This document shows, piece by piece, positions 16,794 to 25,201 of a DNA stretch of 55,771 nucleotides (position 1 is its first letter; each line of letters begins with the position of its first letter). Source of the DNA: Paracoccaceae bacterium (GTDB taxonomy: Bacteria > Pseudomonadota > Alphaproteobacteria > Rhodobacterales > Rhodobacteraceae); assembly GCA_002709405.1 (NCBI GenBank), contig PAQV01000048.1, positions 1-55,771 on the forward strand, written 5' to 3'. Below the pieces are notes generated by a model. That model worked only from the letters and a program-made list of their open reading frames with translations. It ran no database searches and was not told the origin of the DNA. The translations under genes were made by a program, and so were the position numbers.

Positions 16794-18667
16794 ATGATCC
16801 GCGCCAGTCCGCTGACTGGTCGCCATCGGGTGATCTCGCCCCGCTCCCGGGTTTTCAGGACCGTTTCGGTGAAACTGTTGATCGACGAGTACTTGCGGAA
16901 GAACCGTTCCAGCACGGCGCCCAGCACGTAGACGCTGGATCCCTCGAAGAAGCTGTCGTCGAAATGCAGTGAAATCTCGATCCCGCGCACGGCGGTGGAC
17001 AGGACCTCGTCGGTCATGCGGCGCACGATCGGGCGGCTGGAGACGCCGGTGATGCCCTCTAGCTGCTTTTCGGTGACCTTGTCGCCCAGGGGCGCGTAAA
17101 GGCCGATGATCTCGCGCAGGGCCTCGGCCCCGTCGCCATGATCGGTGTCGGCGATGGACAGGTAGTTCAGGCTGAGATGCGAGATCAGCCGCCAGGCGGT
17201 ATCGCCCTGGGCCAGCGTCGGCGAGGGCCGCGTCGGCGTGACCGGCAGGCGCACCTGCGTGACAGGTCCGCCGTCGGGCAGATGAAAGACGTCATCGCCC
17301 CCCGTGCCCAGCAGCAGCGGCAGATCGCGGTTCGAACACAGGGCCTGCACCGCCACCTGGTCCAGCGAGGCGCCGTAGGGCGCCTGGGCGCGGTCCAGCA
17401 GGGTCAGGTAGACCTCGGAGCCGAGGTAATTCGTGCGCACGCCCCGCAGCCGTTCCTTTTCCGAGCGCTGCCGCATCTTGCGGCTGACCGTGTAATAGGC
17501 GGGATGGGTCTCGCCGGCGGCGGTGAAATCGTCCGAGGAATAGAACGGGCGGAACTGCACATCGTCCGAGGTGCCCGTGGTCACGCCCTTGACCGACTGG
17601 ATCGTGTGAATTTCGTAATCCAGCGCGGCCGTGCGCGACGGCACCACGTGGTGTTCGGTGTCGCGGGTCGACAGGTGCACCCGGTCGCAGCGCTTGGGAA
17701 ACAGGTTCACCGCCGGCACGGCGTTCAGCACGAAGGCCCCGGGCACCACCATCGGGGCCAGTTCGCGCCGGCCCTCGCGCAGCAGGATATAGATATCGAC
17801 CGCATCGCCCTGGGCCCGCTGCACCGCCGGGCGCAGGCCCTGAAGCTCGACGAACAGGAAGCGTTCAGGCATGGCGAAATATTCCTGCAACAGCCGGTAG
17901 CCGTCGAAAGAGCGGCGCGGACAGGGCAGCAGCGCCTCGTCGGGGTCGAACCCGCGCTGTTCCACCGCGCCATTGGCCAGCGGCAGGCGCCAGTCGTCAC
18001 GCCGGTCGGCCGCCCGGCCGGTCAGCCCGGTGACCTGCGAGCACAACAGTTCCAGCAGCAGCCAGGCATTGCCCGCCTTCGGGCTCAGATGCAGGGTCAG
18101 CCGGTCCATCGGCAGGTCCGACATCGGCTCTCCGTCCAGCCGGCGCAGGCGCAGGCGGATGGCCGCGCGGGCCTCGCGCCCGCCGGTGACACCTGCCGCG
18201 ACAAGCTCTCCGCGCCCGTCGATGTATTCGGCCTGCGCCACCTCGATCGGCCACAGCGTCACGTCGGCCGCCGTGCGGAACTCGCAGGGCGTCGTTTCGC
18301 CTTCCAGCGGGCGGCTGCGCAAGGCCGTCTGGCGCCGCAGCGTGTAGCCGTCCTTCAGCGCGGTGTTGGTCACATCCGCCCCGAAGGCCGCGATCATCAT
18401 CGAGGGCGTCGGAGACAGGTAATGCGGATAGACGATTTCCAGCAGGTGCTGGGTGATGTTGGGATATTGCAGCTCCAGCTCCAGCTGGACGCGGGCCGAC
18501 AGGAAGGCCACGCCCTGCAACAGGCGTTCCACGTAAGGGTCAAGGACCTCGACCCCTTCCATCCCCAGCCGCGAGGCGATCTTGGGGAAGGCCTCGGCGA
18601 ATTCCGCGCCCATGTCGCGCAGGTACAGAAGCTCGGTTTCGTAATGGCGCAGCAGACGGGTATCCAT
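16790..18667 (-). CDS. tssF: TssF, T6SS baseplate protein
   Basis: A 625-residue baseplate protein. The start MDTRLLRHYETELLYLRDMG is the typical TssF opening (an N-terminal block around YxxELxYLR), followed by FAEAFPKIASRLGM. The frame could be extended upstream to 18757, but that part overlaps tssE and does not resemble the family, so the ATG at 18667 is chosen. It lies 2 bases after the tssE stop. TssF and TssG form the wedge heterotrimer around the VgrG hub. Confidence 0.95.
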   Translation of the reverse strand: MDTRLLRHYETELLYLRDMGAEFAEAFPKIASRLGMEGVEVLDPYVERLLQGVAFLSARVQLELELQYPNITQHLLEIVYPHYLSPTPSMMIAAFGADVTNTALKDGYTLRRQTALRSRPLEGETTPCEFRTAADVTLWPIEVAQAEYIDGRGELVAAGVTGGREARAAIRLRLRRLDGEPMSDLPMDRLTLHLSPKAGNAWLLLELLCSQVTGLTGRAADRRDDWRLPLANGAVEQRGFDPDEALLPCPRRSFDGYRLLQEYFAMPERFLFVELQGLRPAVQRAQGDAVDIYILLREGRRELAPMVVPGAFVLNAVPAVNLFPKRCDRVHLSTRDTEHHVVPSRTAALDYEIHTIQSVKGVTTGTSDDVQFRPFYSSDDFTAAGETHPAYYTVSRKMRQRSEKERLRGVRTNYLGSEVYLTLLDRAQAPYGASLDQVAVQALCSNRDLPLLLGTGGDDVFHLPDGGPVTQVRLPVTPTRPSPTLAQGDTAWRLISHLSLNYLSIADTDHGDGAEALREIIGLYAPLGDKVTEKQLEGITGVSSRPIVRRMTDEVLSTAVRGIEISLHFDDSFFEGSSVYVLGAVLERFFRKYSSINSFTETVLKTRERGEITRWRPVSGLARII

Positions 18668-18669
18668 GG

Positions 18670-19167
18670 CTACAACCGCCGCTCGACAGAGACTTCGCCG
18701 GTCGTCACGTCGACCACGCTGCGCAGGTACAGCTCCAGCGGCATCGGCTGGGCCCACATGTCGGCATGAATATCCAGCGCGACCATCATCTGGCCCTTCT
18801 TTTCGTCCGGAGCCAGGCTTACGGCGACCGACCCGGGAATGATCCGCGGTTCATGCAGCTCGATGGCCCGCTCGATCGAGGCTCGGATCCGTTCCGCACG
18901 GCGGGCCGTGGAAAACTCGCCCGAGACCTCGGACAGGCCATAGTTCAGCACCGACCGCGCGACGTTGGGCAACAGGTCGGCATCGAAGGTGCTTTCCAGG
19001 TTGGTCGTGTTCAGCAGCCACGACAGGTCGCGCTGGATGATCTCGCGCAGGCGGGCGACGTCGATCACCCGGTCCTCGCGCCGTTCCTTCATGTTCCCGG
19101 GCTCGTGGTCGGTCAGCCGGTCCAGAAGCGAGGGTTGCAGGCGGTCGGTCAGAGTCTTGTCAGCCAT
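18670..19167 (-). CDS. tssE: TssE, gp25-like T6SS baseplate protein
   Basis: A 165-residue homologue of phage T4 gp25, which initiates sheath polymerisation at the baseplate. Visible blocks are QPSLLDRLTD, the basic segment VARLREIIQRDLSWLLNT and SVLNYGLSEVSG, all typical of TssE. The ATG at 19165-19167 is chosen over an upstream in-frame start that would run deep into tagJ and encode unrelated sequence. It overlaps the tagJ stop by eight bases, so the two are co-translated. Length is usual for the family. Confidence 0.94.
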   Translation of the reverse strand: MADKTLTDRLQPSLLDRLTDHEPGNMKERREDRVIDVARLREIIQRDLSWLLNTTNLESTFDADLLPNVARSVLNYGLSEVSGEFSTARRAERIRASIERAIELHEPRIIPGSVAVSLAPDEKKGQMMVALDIHADMWAQPMPLELYLRSVVDVTTGEVSVERRL

Positions 19168-19981
19168 CGGCGGTGCTTGCCGCCCCTTCCACGGCCGGTT
19201 GCAGGGACAGGGCGCGCAGGTCCCACAGCGGCAGATCGGCCGCCGCCGTGGCCAGCAGGCGCTGGCCCAGGCCCACGAAGGTATCGGCGCCGGCATCGAC
19301 CCAGGCCGTGCTGCGCGCCAGCTTGGCGGCATCGTCCCCGGCGGTTGTCGTGCCCGGATAGCGCGTGGGGATCAGGGCGGGCACTTCGCCGCCCGACACC
19401 AGCGTCAGGGTGGCCGCCGTCCAGACCGCATCGCGCAGGTCGGCGGGGTCTTCCATCGACAGCGCCGCCACCTGGTCGAAGGGCAGCCAGAAATACCGCC
19501 CGTTGACAATGACTTCCAGAACCGGACCAAGCCGCATGTCGGCATCGGCAATCCAGTCGAAGGGCTGGCCATCGGCCATGCCCGGCGTGGCGGGGGCTGC
19601 GTCAAAGGCCCGGGCGCGCAGCTCGGCCGCCTTTGCGGGTTCACCCACGGCCAGCACCTTCTGCGCCTCGATCAACAGGGCCAGCCATTCGCGCGGCTCG
19701 CCCATGATCATCGGGTCCTTTTCGCCCGCGAACACCTTGTCGCGGTAAACCTCGCAGATGATCGCCTCGCGGTAGGTGCGGGCCATCATCTCGGCAGAGG
19801 GATCCAGCTCGGCCGACACCTTCAGCTGGGTGATCGCGCGTTTCCAGTCGCCCAGAACGCACAACAGTTGAAACAGGAAAATCCGTAACCGGGCATCAGA
19901 GGGATCCTTGCGGACCTTGTCCTGCAACGCGGCCAGCGTGGCGCCCAGGTCGCCGGCTTTCAGATGCTCTTCGGGCGTCAT
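19160..19981 (-). CDS. tagJ: TagJ (ImpE family) T6SS accessory protein
   Basis: A 273-residue ImpE-family protein with a helical, TPR-like N-terminal half (about 1-120) and a C-terminal domain containing NGRYFWLPFDQV. In Pseudomonas, TagJ binds TssB and assists ClpV-dependent sheath handling, which may matter here because TssB domains occur in two different proteins. A GGGAGCG site precedes the ATG. It is separated from hcp by 120 bases that contain a strong stem-loop. Confidence 0.9.
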   Translation of the reverse strand: MTPEEHLKAGDLGATLAALQDKVRKDPSDARLRIFLFQLLCVLGDWKRAITQLKVSAELDPSAEMMARTYREAIICEVYRDKVFAGEKDPMIMGEPREWLALLIEAQKVLAVGEPAKAAELRARAFDAAPATPGMADGQPFDWIADADMRLGPVLEVIVNGRYFWLPFDQVAALSMEDPADLRDAVWTAATLTLVSGGEVPALIPTRYPGTTTAGDDAAKLARSTAWVDAGADTFVGLGQRLLATAAADLPLWDLRALSLQPAVEGAASTADG

Positions 19982-20039
19982 GGTCTTGCGCTCCCGGGTC
20001 TTTCGGCCGGCCGGAACCGGACCGCCTTCTGCGGCACGA

Positions 20040-20084
20040 CCCGGCCCGCGCCGCCCCGTTGCCGGGGGTGGGTCGCGGGCCGGG
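20040..20084 (-). promoter_or_regulatory. Strong stem-loop between hcp and tagJ
   Basis: Two perfectly complementary 11-base arms (20040-20050 and 20074-20084, CCCGGCCCGCG against its complement) are separated by 23 bases, just downstream of the hcp stop. There is no U-rich tract, so it is unlikely to be a classical intrinsic terminator. It is better read as an mRNA stabiliser or attenuator that lets Hcp be made in excess over the following structural genes. That role is inference. Confidence 0.5.
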
Positions 20085-20101
20085 CCAGGATCGATGGATG
20101 A

Positions 20102-20602
20102 TCAGCCGGCTTCGCCGCTCAGCAGATCCCAGACGAAGCTGTTGCCGTTCTTGAGCTTGCCGGTCTTCGGATCCGAGACCTTGTACAGGATGTCGATATG
20201 CCGGTAGGCCACGGTCCAGCTTTCCTCGGGGATCTGTTCCTCACCACCGTTGACGGAATAGCTGTCGAGGATGGCGTGCTTCAGCGTGAAGATCAGGTAG
20301 GGGTCCATCCCCTGGGAGGCATTGTCGCCGGCCCGGCACAGGTGGATCAGGATGTCGTCGCGCACCGTGCCGTTGGCGACCGACGTCATGATCGGGGCGG
20401 ACGCGATGCTGAGTTCGGTGGTGACGTTGATCTTGTTGAACTTGGCGTTGGCATAGCCGCGCTGGGTGGTCGACAGGTCGTCCATGTCCAGCGAGCGTTC
20501 CAGCCCCCAGTCCAGGGATTTCAGGGGGATCCACTTCTTGTGGTTCTTTTCGGTACCTTCACCTTCGATGTCGCCGATGTGCATGAATGCGTTTTCAGCC
20601 AT
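20102..20602 (-). CDS. hcp: Hcp (TssD), T6SS inner-tube protein
   Basis: A 166-residue protein of the Hcp1/TssD family that forms the hexameric-ring tube expelled by sheath contraction. The start MAENAFMHIGDIEGE and the block GNASQGMDPY-like segment (here DNASQGMDPYLIFTLKHA) with the C-terminal WTVAYRHIDILY pattern are characteristic. A ribosome site, AGAAAGG, lies before the ATG. The leader between tssC and hcp (20603-20683) is AT-rich compared with its surroundings. No effector extension is present. Confidence 0.96.
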   Translation of the reverse strand: MAENAFMHIGDIEGEGTEKNHKKWIPLKSLDWGLERSLDMDDLSTTQRGYANAKFNKINVTTELSIASAPIMTSVANGTVRDDILIHLCRAGDNASQGMDPYLIFTLKHAILDSYSVNGGEEQIPEESWTVAYRHIDILYKVSDPKTGKLKNGNSFVWDLLSGEAG

Positions 20603-20683
20603 TTCTAGACCTTTCTCAGGATTATGCGCCGGTCAATAAATCCGGCAGATGAATAAGTTTATGAAGTTAACGGAAGGCCACCA

Positions 20684-22180
20684 TCAGGCGCCCTTCTCGG
20701 ACGGCAGCTTTGAAACAAGCCGCAGAGAGACCGAAAGTCCTTCCAGCTGGTAATGTGGGCGCAGGAAGAATTTCGAGGAATAAAATCCAGGGTTCCCCTC
20801 CACTTCCTCTACCAGGACCTCTGCCGCAGCAAGCGGCTTACGGGCCTTTTCGGCTTCCGAGGAAATTTCGGAGTTTAAATCAACGTATTTACTAATCCAG
20901 TCTTGGAGCCATGCCTCCATTTCGCTTCGGCTTTTAAAAGATCCGATCTTGTCTCGAACCATGCACTTTAGATAGTGAGCGAAGCGGCAGGTTGCAAACA
21001 AATATGGGAGTCTTGCTGCAAGATTCGCATTCGCGGTCGCATCCGGATCGTCGTATTCAGCCGGTTTGTGCAGGGACTGAGCCCCGATAAATGCCGCCAG
21101 GTCCGAGTTTTTTCTGTGAATGAGCGGCATCATTCCATTCTTAGCCAATTCGGCTTCCCGCCGGTCGGAAATCGCGATTTCGGTCGGGCATTTCTGGTCC
21201 ACCCCGCCGTCGTCGGTGGGGAATGTATGGCTGGGCAGATTTTCAAGGGCCCCACCGCTTTCGATCCCGCGGATGCGCGAGCACCAGCCGTAGTTCTTGA
21301 ACGACCGGTTGATGTTGACCGCCATGCCGTAGGCGGCGTTCACCCAGCCGTATTTCGAGCTGTCGGCCCCCTCGGTGTCTTCCTCGAAGTCGAAGGCCTC
21401 GACCGGGGCGGTCTTGGACCCATAGGGCAGACGGCCCAGGAAGCGGGGCATCGCCAGGCCCACGTACTTGGCGTCCTCGCTTTCGCGCAGGGACCGCCAG
21501 GACGCGTATTCCGGCGTCTGGAAGATCTTGGTCAGGTCACGCGGGTTGGCCAGCTCGCCCCAGGTGTCCATCTGGAACAGCGAGGGCTTGGCCCCGGTGA
21601 TCAGCGGCGCATGGGCGGCAGCGGCGATCTTGGACATCTCGCCCAGCAGTTCCACGTCAGGCGGGCTGTGGTCGAAATGGTAATCGGCCACCAGTGATCC
21701 GTAGGGCTCTCCGCCGAACTGGCCGAATTCCTCTTCGTAGACCTTCTTGAAGATCGGCGACTGGTCCCAGGCGGTGCCTTTGAACTTGCGCAGGGTCTTG
21801 TGCATGTCCTTCTTCGAGATGTTCATGACCCGGATCTTCAGCATCTCGTCGGTTTCGGTGTTGTTGACGAGGTAATGAAGCCCGCGCCAGGCGCTCTCCA
21901 TCTGCTGGAATTCCTCGTTGTGCAGGATCAGGTTGATCTGCTCGGTCAGCTTCTTGTCGATCTCGGCCACGATGCTTTCGATCGACCGCAGCGCGTCGTC
22001 CGAGATCAGGGCCGTGTTGGCCAGGGCCTGTTCCGCCAGCGTCTTGACCGCGGTTTCCACCGCCGACTTGGCCTGGTCGGACTTGGGCCGGAACTCTTTC
22101 TGCAGCAGGGCCTCGAATTCCGAGGACCCAAAGGCCGCGGCTCCGGTGCCTGCTTCGGACTGAAGTTGTTCTTCCGCCAT
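20684..22180 (-). CDS. tssC: TssC (VipB), large sheath subunit
   Basis: A 498-residue large subunit of the contractile sheath, partner of TssB. Typical blocks are ILHNEEFQQMESAWRGLHYL (about 85-105), FDFEEDTEGADSSKYGWVN, and the C-terminal FFLRPHYQLEGLSVSLRLVS. A GGAGAGGG site precedes the ATG, 10 bases after the tssB stop. The last third of the gene (about 20684-21185) is clearly lower in GC (about 45-55 percent) than the first two-thirds and uses codons that are rare elsewhere in the operon. This suggests a recombined 3' end. The protein itself appears intact and conserved to the stop. Confidence 0.96.
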   Translation of the reverse strand: MAEEQLQSEAGTGAAAFGSSEFEALLQKEFRPKSDQAKSAVETAVKTLAEQALANTALISDDALRSIESIVAEIDKKLTEQINLILHNEEFQQMESAWRGLHYLVNNTETDEMLKIRVMNISKKDMHKTLRKFKGTAWDQSPIFKKVYEEEFGQFGGEPYGSLVADYHFDHSPPDVELLGEMSKIAAAAHAPLITGAKPSLFQMDTWGELANPRDLTKIFQTPEYASWRSLRESEDAKYVGLAMPRFLGRLPYGSKTAPVEAFDFEEDTEGADSSKYGWVNAAYGMAVNINRSFKNYGWCSRIRGIESGGALENLPSHTFPTDDGGVDQKCPTEIAISDRREAELAKNGMMPLIHRKNSDLAAFIGAQSLHKPAEYDDPDATANANLAARLPYLFATCRFAHYLKCMVRDKIGSFKSRSEMEAWLQDWISKYVDLNSEISSEAEKARKPLAAAEVLVEEVEGNPGFYSSKFFLRPHYQLEGLSVSLRLVSKLPSEKGA

Positions 22181-22190
22181 GACCCTCTCC

Positions 22191-22697
22191 TTACTCTTCG
22201 GTCGATGTCGGCGCGGGTTGCGCGGCGAGTGTTTTCAGCAAGGCGGGGTCCTGGATGATCTTGGCGATCAGGTCCTCGGCGCCGGTCTTGCCGTCCATGT
22301 AGGTCATGAGGTTGCTCAACTGGGTGCGCGCATCCAGCAGCTCTTTCAGCGGCTCCACCTTGGCCGCGATGGCAGCGGGGGTGAAATCGTCCATGCTTTC
22401 GAAGGTGATGTCGACGGCCAGGTTGCCCTCGCCCGTCAGCGTGTTGGGCACCGTGAAGGCCACCCGCGGCGCCATCGACTTCATCCGGTCATCGAAGTTG
22501 TCGACGTCGATTTCCAGGAATTTGCGATCAGCAACCGGGGGTTGTTCGACCTCGGATTTACCGGCCAGATCCGACATGACACCCATCACGAAGGGCAGCT
22601 GCACCTTCTTCTCGGCGCCGTAAAGCTCCACGTCGTACTCGATCTGCACTCTGGGCGCGCGATTGCGCGCAATGAACTTCTGTGAACTTTCGGCCAT
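22191..22697 (-). CDS. tssB: TssB (VipA), small sheath subunit
   Basis: A 168-residue small subunit of the contractile sheath. The family blocks are RVQIEYDVELYG, LPFVMGVMSDLAG, LEIDVDNFDDRM, MAPRVAFTVPNTL and EPLKELLDARTQLSNLM. It closely resembles residues 1-158 of the composite sheath protein encoded at 8185-11985, so one probably arose from the other by duplication. An AGGAGC site precedes the ATG. Confidence 0.96.
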   Translation of the reverse strand: MAESSQKFIARNRAPRVQIEYDVELYGAEKKVQLPFVMGVMSDLAGKSEVEQPPVADRKFLEIDVDNFDDRMKSMAPRVAFTVPNTLTGEGNLAVDITFESMDDFTPAAIAAKVEPLKELLDARTQLSNLMTYMDGKTGAEDLIAKIIQDPALLKTLAAQPAPTSTEE

Positions 22698-22756
22698 CTT
22701 ATCGCTCCTGAATTACCCTTGGTCGTGTCGCGCCAGGGCGCGGTTCAATCTTTTTG

Positions 22757-22781
22757 TAAAAAAGTCGGGGGATACCCCCCC
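22757..22781 (-). terminator. Intrinsic terminator or attenuator after tssA
   Basis: On the minus strand the tssA stop is followed within about 10 bases by GGGGG-TAT-CCCCC and then GACTTTTTT. The short stem (5 perfect G-C pairs, 3-base loop) with a U tract is a plausible intrinsic terminator. Lying between tssA and tssB, it would allow only partial read-through or require a separate promoter for tssB onward. Confidence 0.55.
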
Positions 22782-22786
22782 ATTTG

Positions 22787-23848
22787 TCAATCGTCGTCAT
22801 CGTCATCTTCCAGCCCTCCCACCGTCTGCACATTGTCCAGCCCGTGTGGGGCCATGTCCTTGATGATCGTCAGGAAATCGGCATTCACCAGCCGCTTGGC
22901 CCGCTCCAGCAGCAGCGGGATCGGGCTGGAGGGTTCCTGCCGCCGGTAATACCCGATGATCCGGTCCAGCGCGGCCGACACATCGGTGGGAGAGTTGATC
23001 GCGCCCGGTGCCGAGGCGATCGCCGGGCCCGGGGACGGCATGTCGCCCCCGGCCGGGGTTAGCTCGTCGTCGTCCGCCTCGGCGGTGTCCTGGCCGACAT
23101 CGGCATAGGCCTTCAGCCGCCGTTCCATGTTGCCCAGCAACTTGATCAGCTCGTCCAGCTCGGGCCCGTCGCCCGGCGTCTGGTCGTCGAAGACCCCGCC
23201 TATCGCCTTGATGTCGTCGCGCGCACTGGTCACGGCGGTCATGATCTCGGCCAGGGTGTCGGCGTCGGTGTCCTTGAAGGCCGCTCCAATGGTCGCCGTG
23301 TCGGGCAGGTGATCCATGCCCTGCGGCGGCGCCACCACGCCCTCGGCGATTTCGATGTCGCGCAGGGAAAACCGCCCGAACCCCCGGCTGTCGGTCAGGG
23401 CTGACCGCCGCAGCGAGGTATAAAGCGGCGACGGGCCTGCCAGCCCGCCCGGCTGACCACACAGCCCCTGCATCGCGTTGATCCGCATGGTCGGGTCGCC
23501 GTCATCCTCGTCAAGCTGCGGGTGGCAGGTGTCCCAGTAGTCCTCGAGGCAGCCGCGCAGGTAGGACGTGACCTGTGCGAATCCGGCCAACCCGTCCAGA
23601 CGCAGAGCGGCATCGCCCAGGAAAATCGCCGCGCGCAGGTCGTGGCTGCGTTCAAGAACGTCCAGCGCCGTGCGCTTCACCTCGCGGTAATCGGGGTCCG
23701 TGGCCGCCGTGACTTCATCGCCGATCTGGCGTTCCTCGCCCGGCTGGGCGGCCAGTTCCATTTCGGTGAAAACCGGGTCGTATTCCAGGTTGTCACCGCT
23801 CGGCGGTTCGCTCTCGCGTGGCTGGAGAAGCGCGCGCAAATCCATCAT
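22787..23848 (-). CDS. tssA: TssA, T6SS baseplate/sheath-assembly protein
   Basis: A 353-residue protein with an N-terminal ImpA domain (about 10-250). This is recognisable by PSGDNLEYDPVF, the ERSHDLRAAIFLGDAALRLDGL block and YWDTCHPQLDEDDGDPTMRIN. The C-terminal third has PLLLERAKRLVNADFLTIIKDM, a conserved TssA end block, and finishes in a run of aspartates. TssA proteins prime tube and sheath polymerisation. It is the first gene of the T6SS operon and is read away from a 282-base divergent intergenic region. The start could be either of two adjacent ATGs (23848 or 23845). Confidence 0.93.
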   Translation of the reverse strand: MMDLRALLQPRESEPPSGDNLEYDPVFTEMELAAQPGEERQIGDEVTAATDPDYREVKRTALDVLERSHDLRAAIFLGDAALRLDGLAGFAQVTSYLRGCLEDYWDTCHPQLDEDDGDPTMRINAMQGLCGQPGGLAGPSPLYTSLRRSALTDSRGFGRFSLRDIEIAEGVVAPPQGMDHLPDTATIGAAFKDTDADTLAEIMTAVTSARDDIKAIGGVFDDQTPGDGPELDELIKLLGNMERRLKAYADVGQDTAEADDDELTPAGGDMPSPGPAIASAPGAINSPTDVSAALDRIIGYYRRQEPSSPIPLLLERAKRLVNADFLTIIKDMAPHGLDNVQTVGGLEDDDDDD

Positions 23849-23883
23849 CCCTCCCCCGGCAATTCATGCGAGACGCAGGCGCC

Positions 23884-23906
23884 GCGTCCGGATCTTGCGT
23901 CCGGAT
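23884..23906 (-). promoter_or_regulatory. Tandem direct repeat upstream of tssA in the divergent promoter region
   Basis: The 10-base sequence GCGTCCGGAT occurs twice in direct orientation (23884-23893 and 23897-23906) with a 3-base gap, 36-58 bases upstream of the tssA start. It lies at the edge of an AT-rich stretch (23907-24010) that separates the T6SS operon from the divergent secreted-protein/exbB operon and probably holds both promoters. That stretch also has TTGACC (23962-23967) and GGTCAA (23988-23993) as an inverted pair. The repeat could be an operator. No matching regulator gene is in the window. Confidence 0.35.
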
Positions 23907-24130
23907 GAAACTCAAAATAACTAAACAAAAACATTCGTCGAACAAACATAAAAACAAAACCTTGACCGGAAGTCAGCCTTATCGTTTGGTCAAAGTCAAT
24001 TGATTTCGTAGGATTTCCAGAAGAGGACACGGGTTCCATGCCTGTCCGGTCACCGTACCGTCGCACACCTGTGCACGCGCTCGCCAGACACGCGTCCCGC
24101 CACGCCTCTTTCGCCTTGCAGGAGAATTCC

Positions 24131-24565
24131 ATGGCCAATCCGTTTCGTTTTGCAGCCACTATAACGGCGGCATTGTTAACTGCCGCCCCGGCACTGGCCC
24201 AATCGGACACCCCCGGCACGATGACGGTTGAACTGAACAAGTTCGAGGACATCGACACCGGCGGCTGCCGCGCCTTCTTCCTGTTCCGCAACGGCTCGGG
24301 CAAAAGCTTTGACGGGTTCGAAATGTCGCTGGCCATCCTGGACGGAGACGGGGTGATCGACCGCCTGCTGGCCATCGATGCCGCGCCCCTGCCGGTGGCG
24401 CGCACCACGCTGAAGCTGTTCGAGATCCCCGACCTGTCGTGTTCAGACATCTCCGAGGTGCTGTTTCACGAACTGACCTCGTGCCGGCCCCAGAACGAGG
24501 CCGAGATGGATTGCTTCCCGATCCTGGAGCTTGACAGCAAGACCGCCGCGCCGCTGGTGAAATAA
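24131..24565 (+). CDS. Small secreted protein ahead of the exbB-exbD genes
   Basis: A 144-residue protein starting MANPFRFAATITAALLTAAPALAQ, a clear Sec signal peptide. The ATG at 24131 follows AGGAGAA, so it is preferred to an in-frame ATG at 24038. The mature part contains four cysteines (in GGCRAFF, LSCSD, TSCRP and MDCFP), which could form two disulfides in the periplasm. It ends 3 bases before exbB, so it belongs to that operon. I do not recognise a named family. A periplasmic accessory of the ExbB/ExbD motor is inference. Confidence 0.8.
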   Translation: MANPFRFAATITAALLTAAPALAQSDTPGTMTVELNKFEDIDTGGCRAFFLFRNGSGKSFDGFEMSLAILDGDGVIDRLLAIDAAPLPVARTTLKLFEIPDLSCSDISEVLFHELTSCRPQNEAEMDCFPILELDSKTAAPLVK

Positions 24566-24568
24566 CCG

Positions 24569-25189
24569 ATGTCGGCGATCTTCCAGACCCTCGGGACCGG
24601 TGGGCCGGTCATTGTCGTGCTGGCCCTGCTGTCGGTGCTGTCGCTGACCCTGATCGTCGTCAAGATCATCGACCTGTTGCCGGCCACATCCGGAACGGCC
24701 CGGCGAGACCAGGCCCTGCGGCAATGGGAAAGCGGCGACCGGACCCAGGCCCTGAGTACCGCGAAACAGGGCCGCGCCCCGGCGGACCGGATGCTGGCCA
24801 CCGCGATGGAGGACCTGGCCCGCGGCCGAACCGGCCCCCGCCTGGAAGCCGATCTGCAACGCCGGGGCAACCAGGAGGTCGCCCGGCTCAACCGCATGAT
24901 CCGCCTTTTAGAGATCATTGCCATGATCGCCCCGTTGCTGGGCCTTCTGGGCACGGTGCTGGGCATGATCCAGTCGTTCCAGGAACTGGAAATGGCCGAG
25001 GGCGCGGCCAATGCCTCGGTCCTGGCTGGCGGCATCTGGCAGGCCCTGCTGACCACCGCTGCGGGTCTGCTGGTGGCGATCCCGGCCGCCGTGGCCTCGG
25101 GCCTCTTCGCGGCCTGGATCGACCGGGCGGCCCTGGCCATCGAAAGCGCCGTCGGCGCGTTGCTGAGCCTCGACCAGACCGGGACCTGA
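24569..25189 (+). CDS. exbB: ExbB/TolQ/MotA-family proton-channel protein
   Basis: A 206-residue inner-membrane protein with three hydrophobic segments: about 13-35, 112-137 and 152-178. The conserved MotA/TolQ/ExbB block is [18 protein letters not shown], followed by the [14 protein letters not shown] segment. With two ExbD proteins and a TonB-like protein encoded directly after it, it should form a proton-driven energy-transducing complex. It is not next to any outer-membrane receptor gene, so the energised partner is unknown. TolQ or a generic ExbB-like motor is an alternative label. Confidence 0.92.
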   Translation: MSAIFQTLGTGGPVIVVLALLSVLSLTLIVVKIIDLLPATSGTARRDQALRQWESGDRTQALSTAKQGRAPADRMLATAMEDLARGRTGPRLEADLQRRGNQEVARLNRMIRLLEIIAMIAPLLGLLGTVLGMIQSFQELEMAEGAANASVLAGGIWQALLTTAAGLLVAIPAAVASGLFAAWIDRAALAIESAVGALLSLDQTGT

Positions 25190-25201
25190 GGGACCCCGCC
25201 C

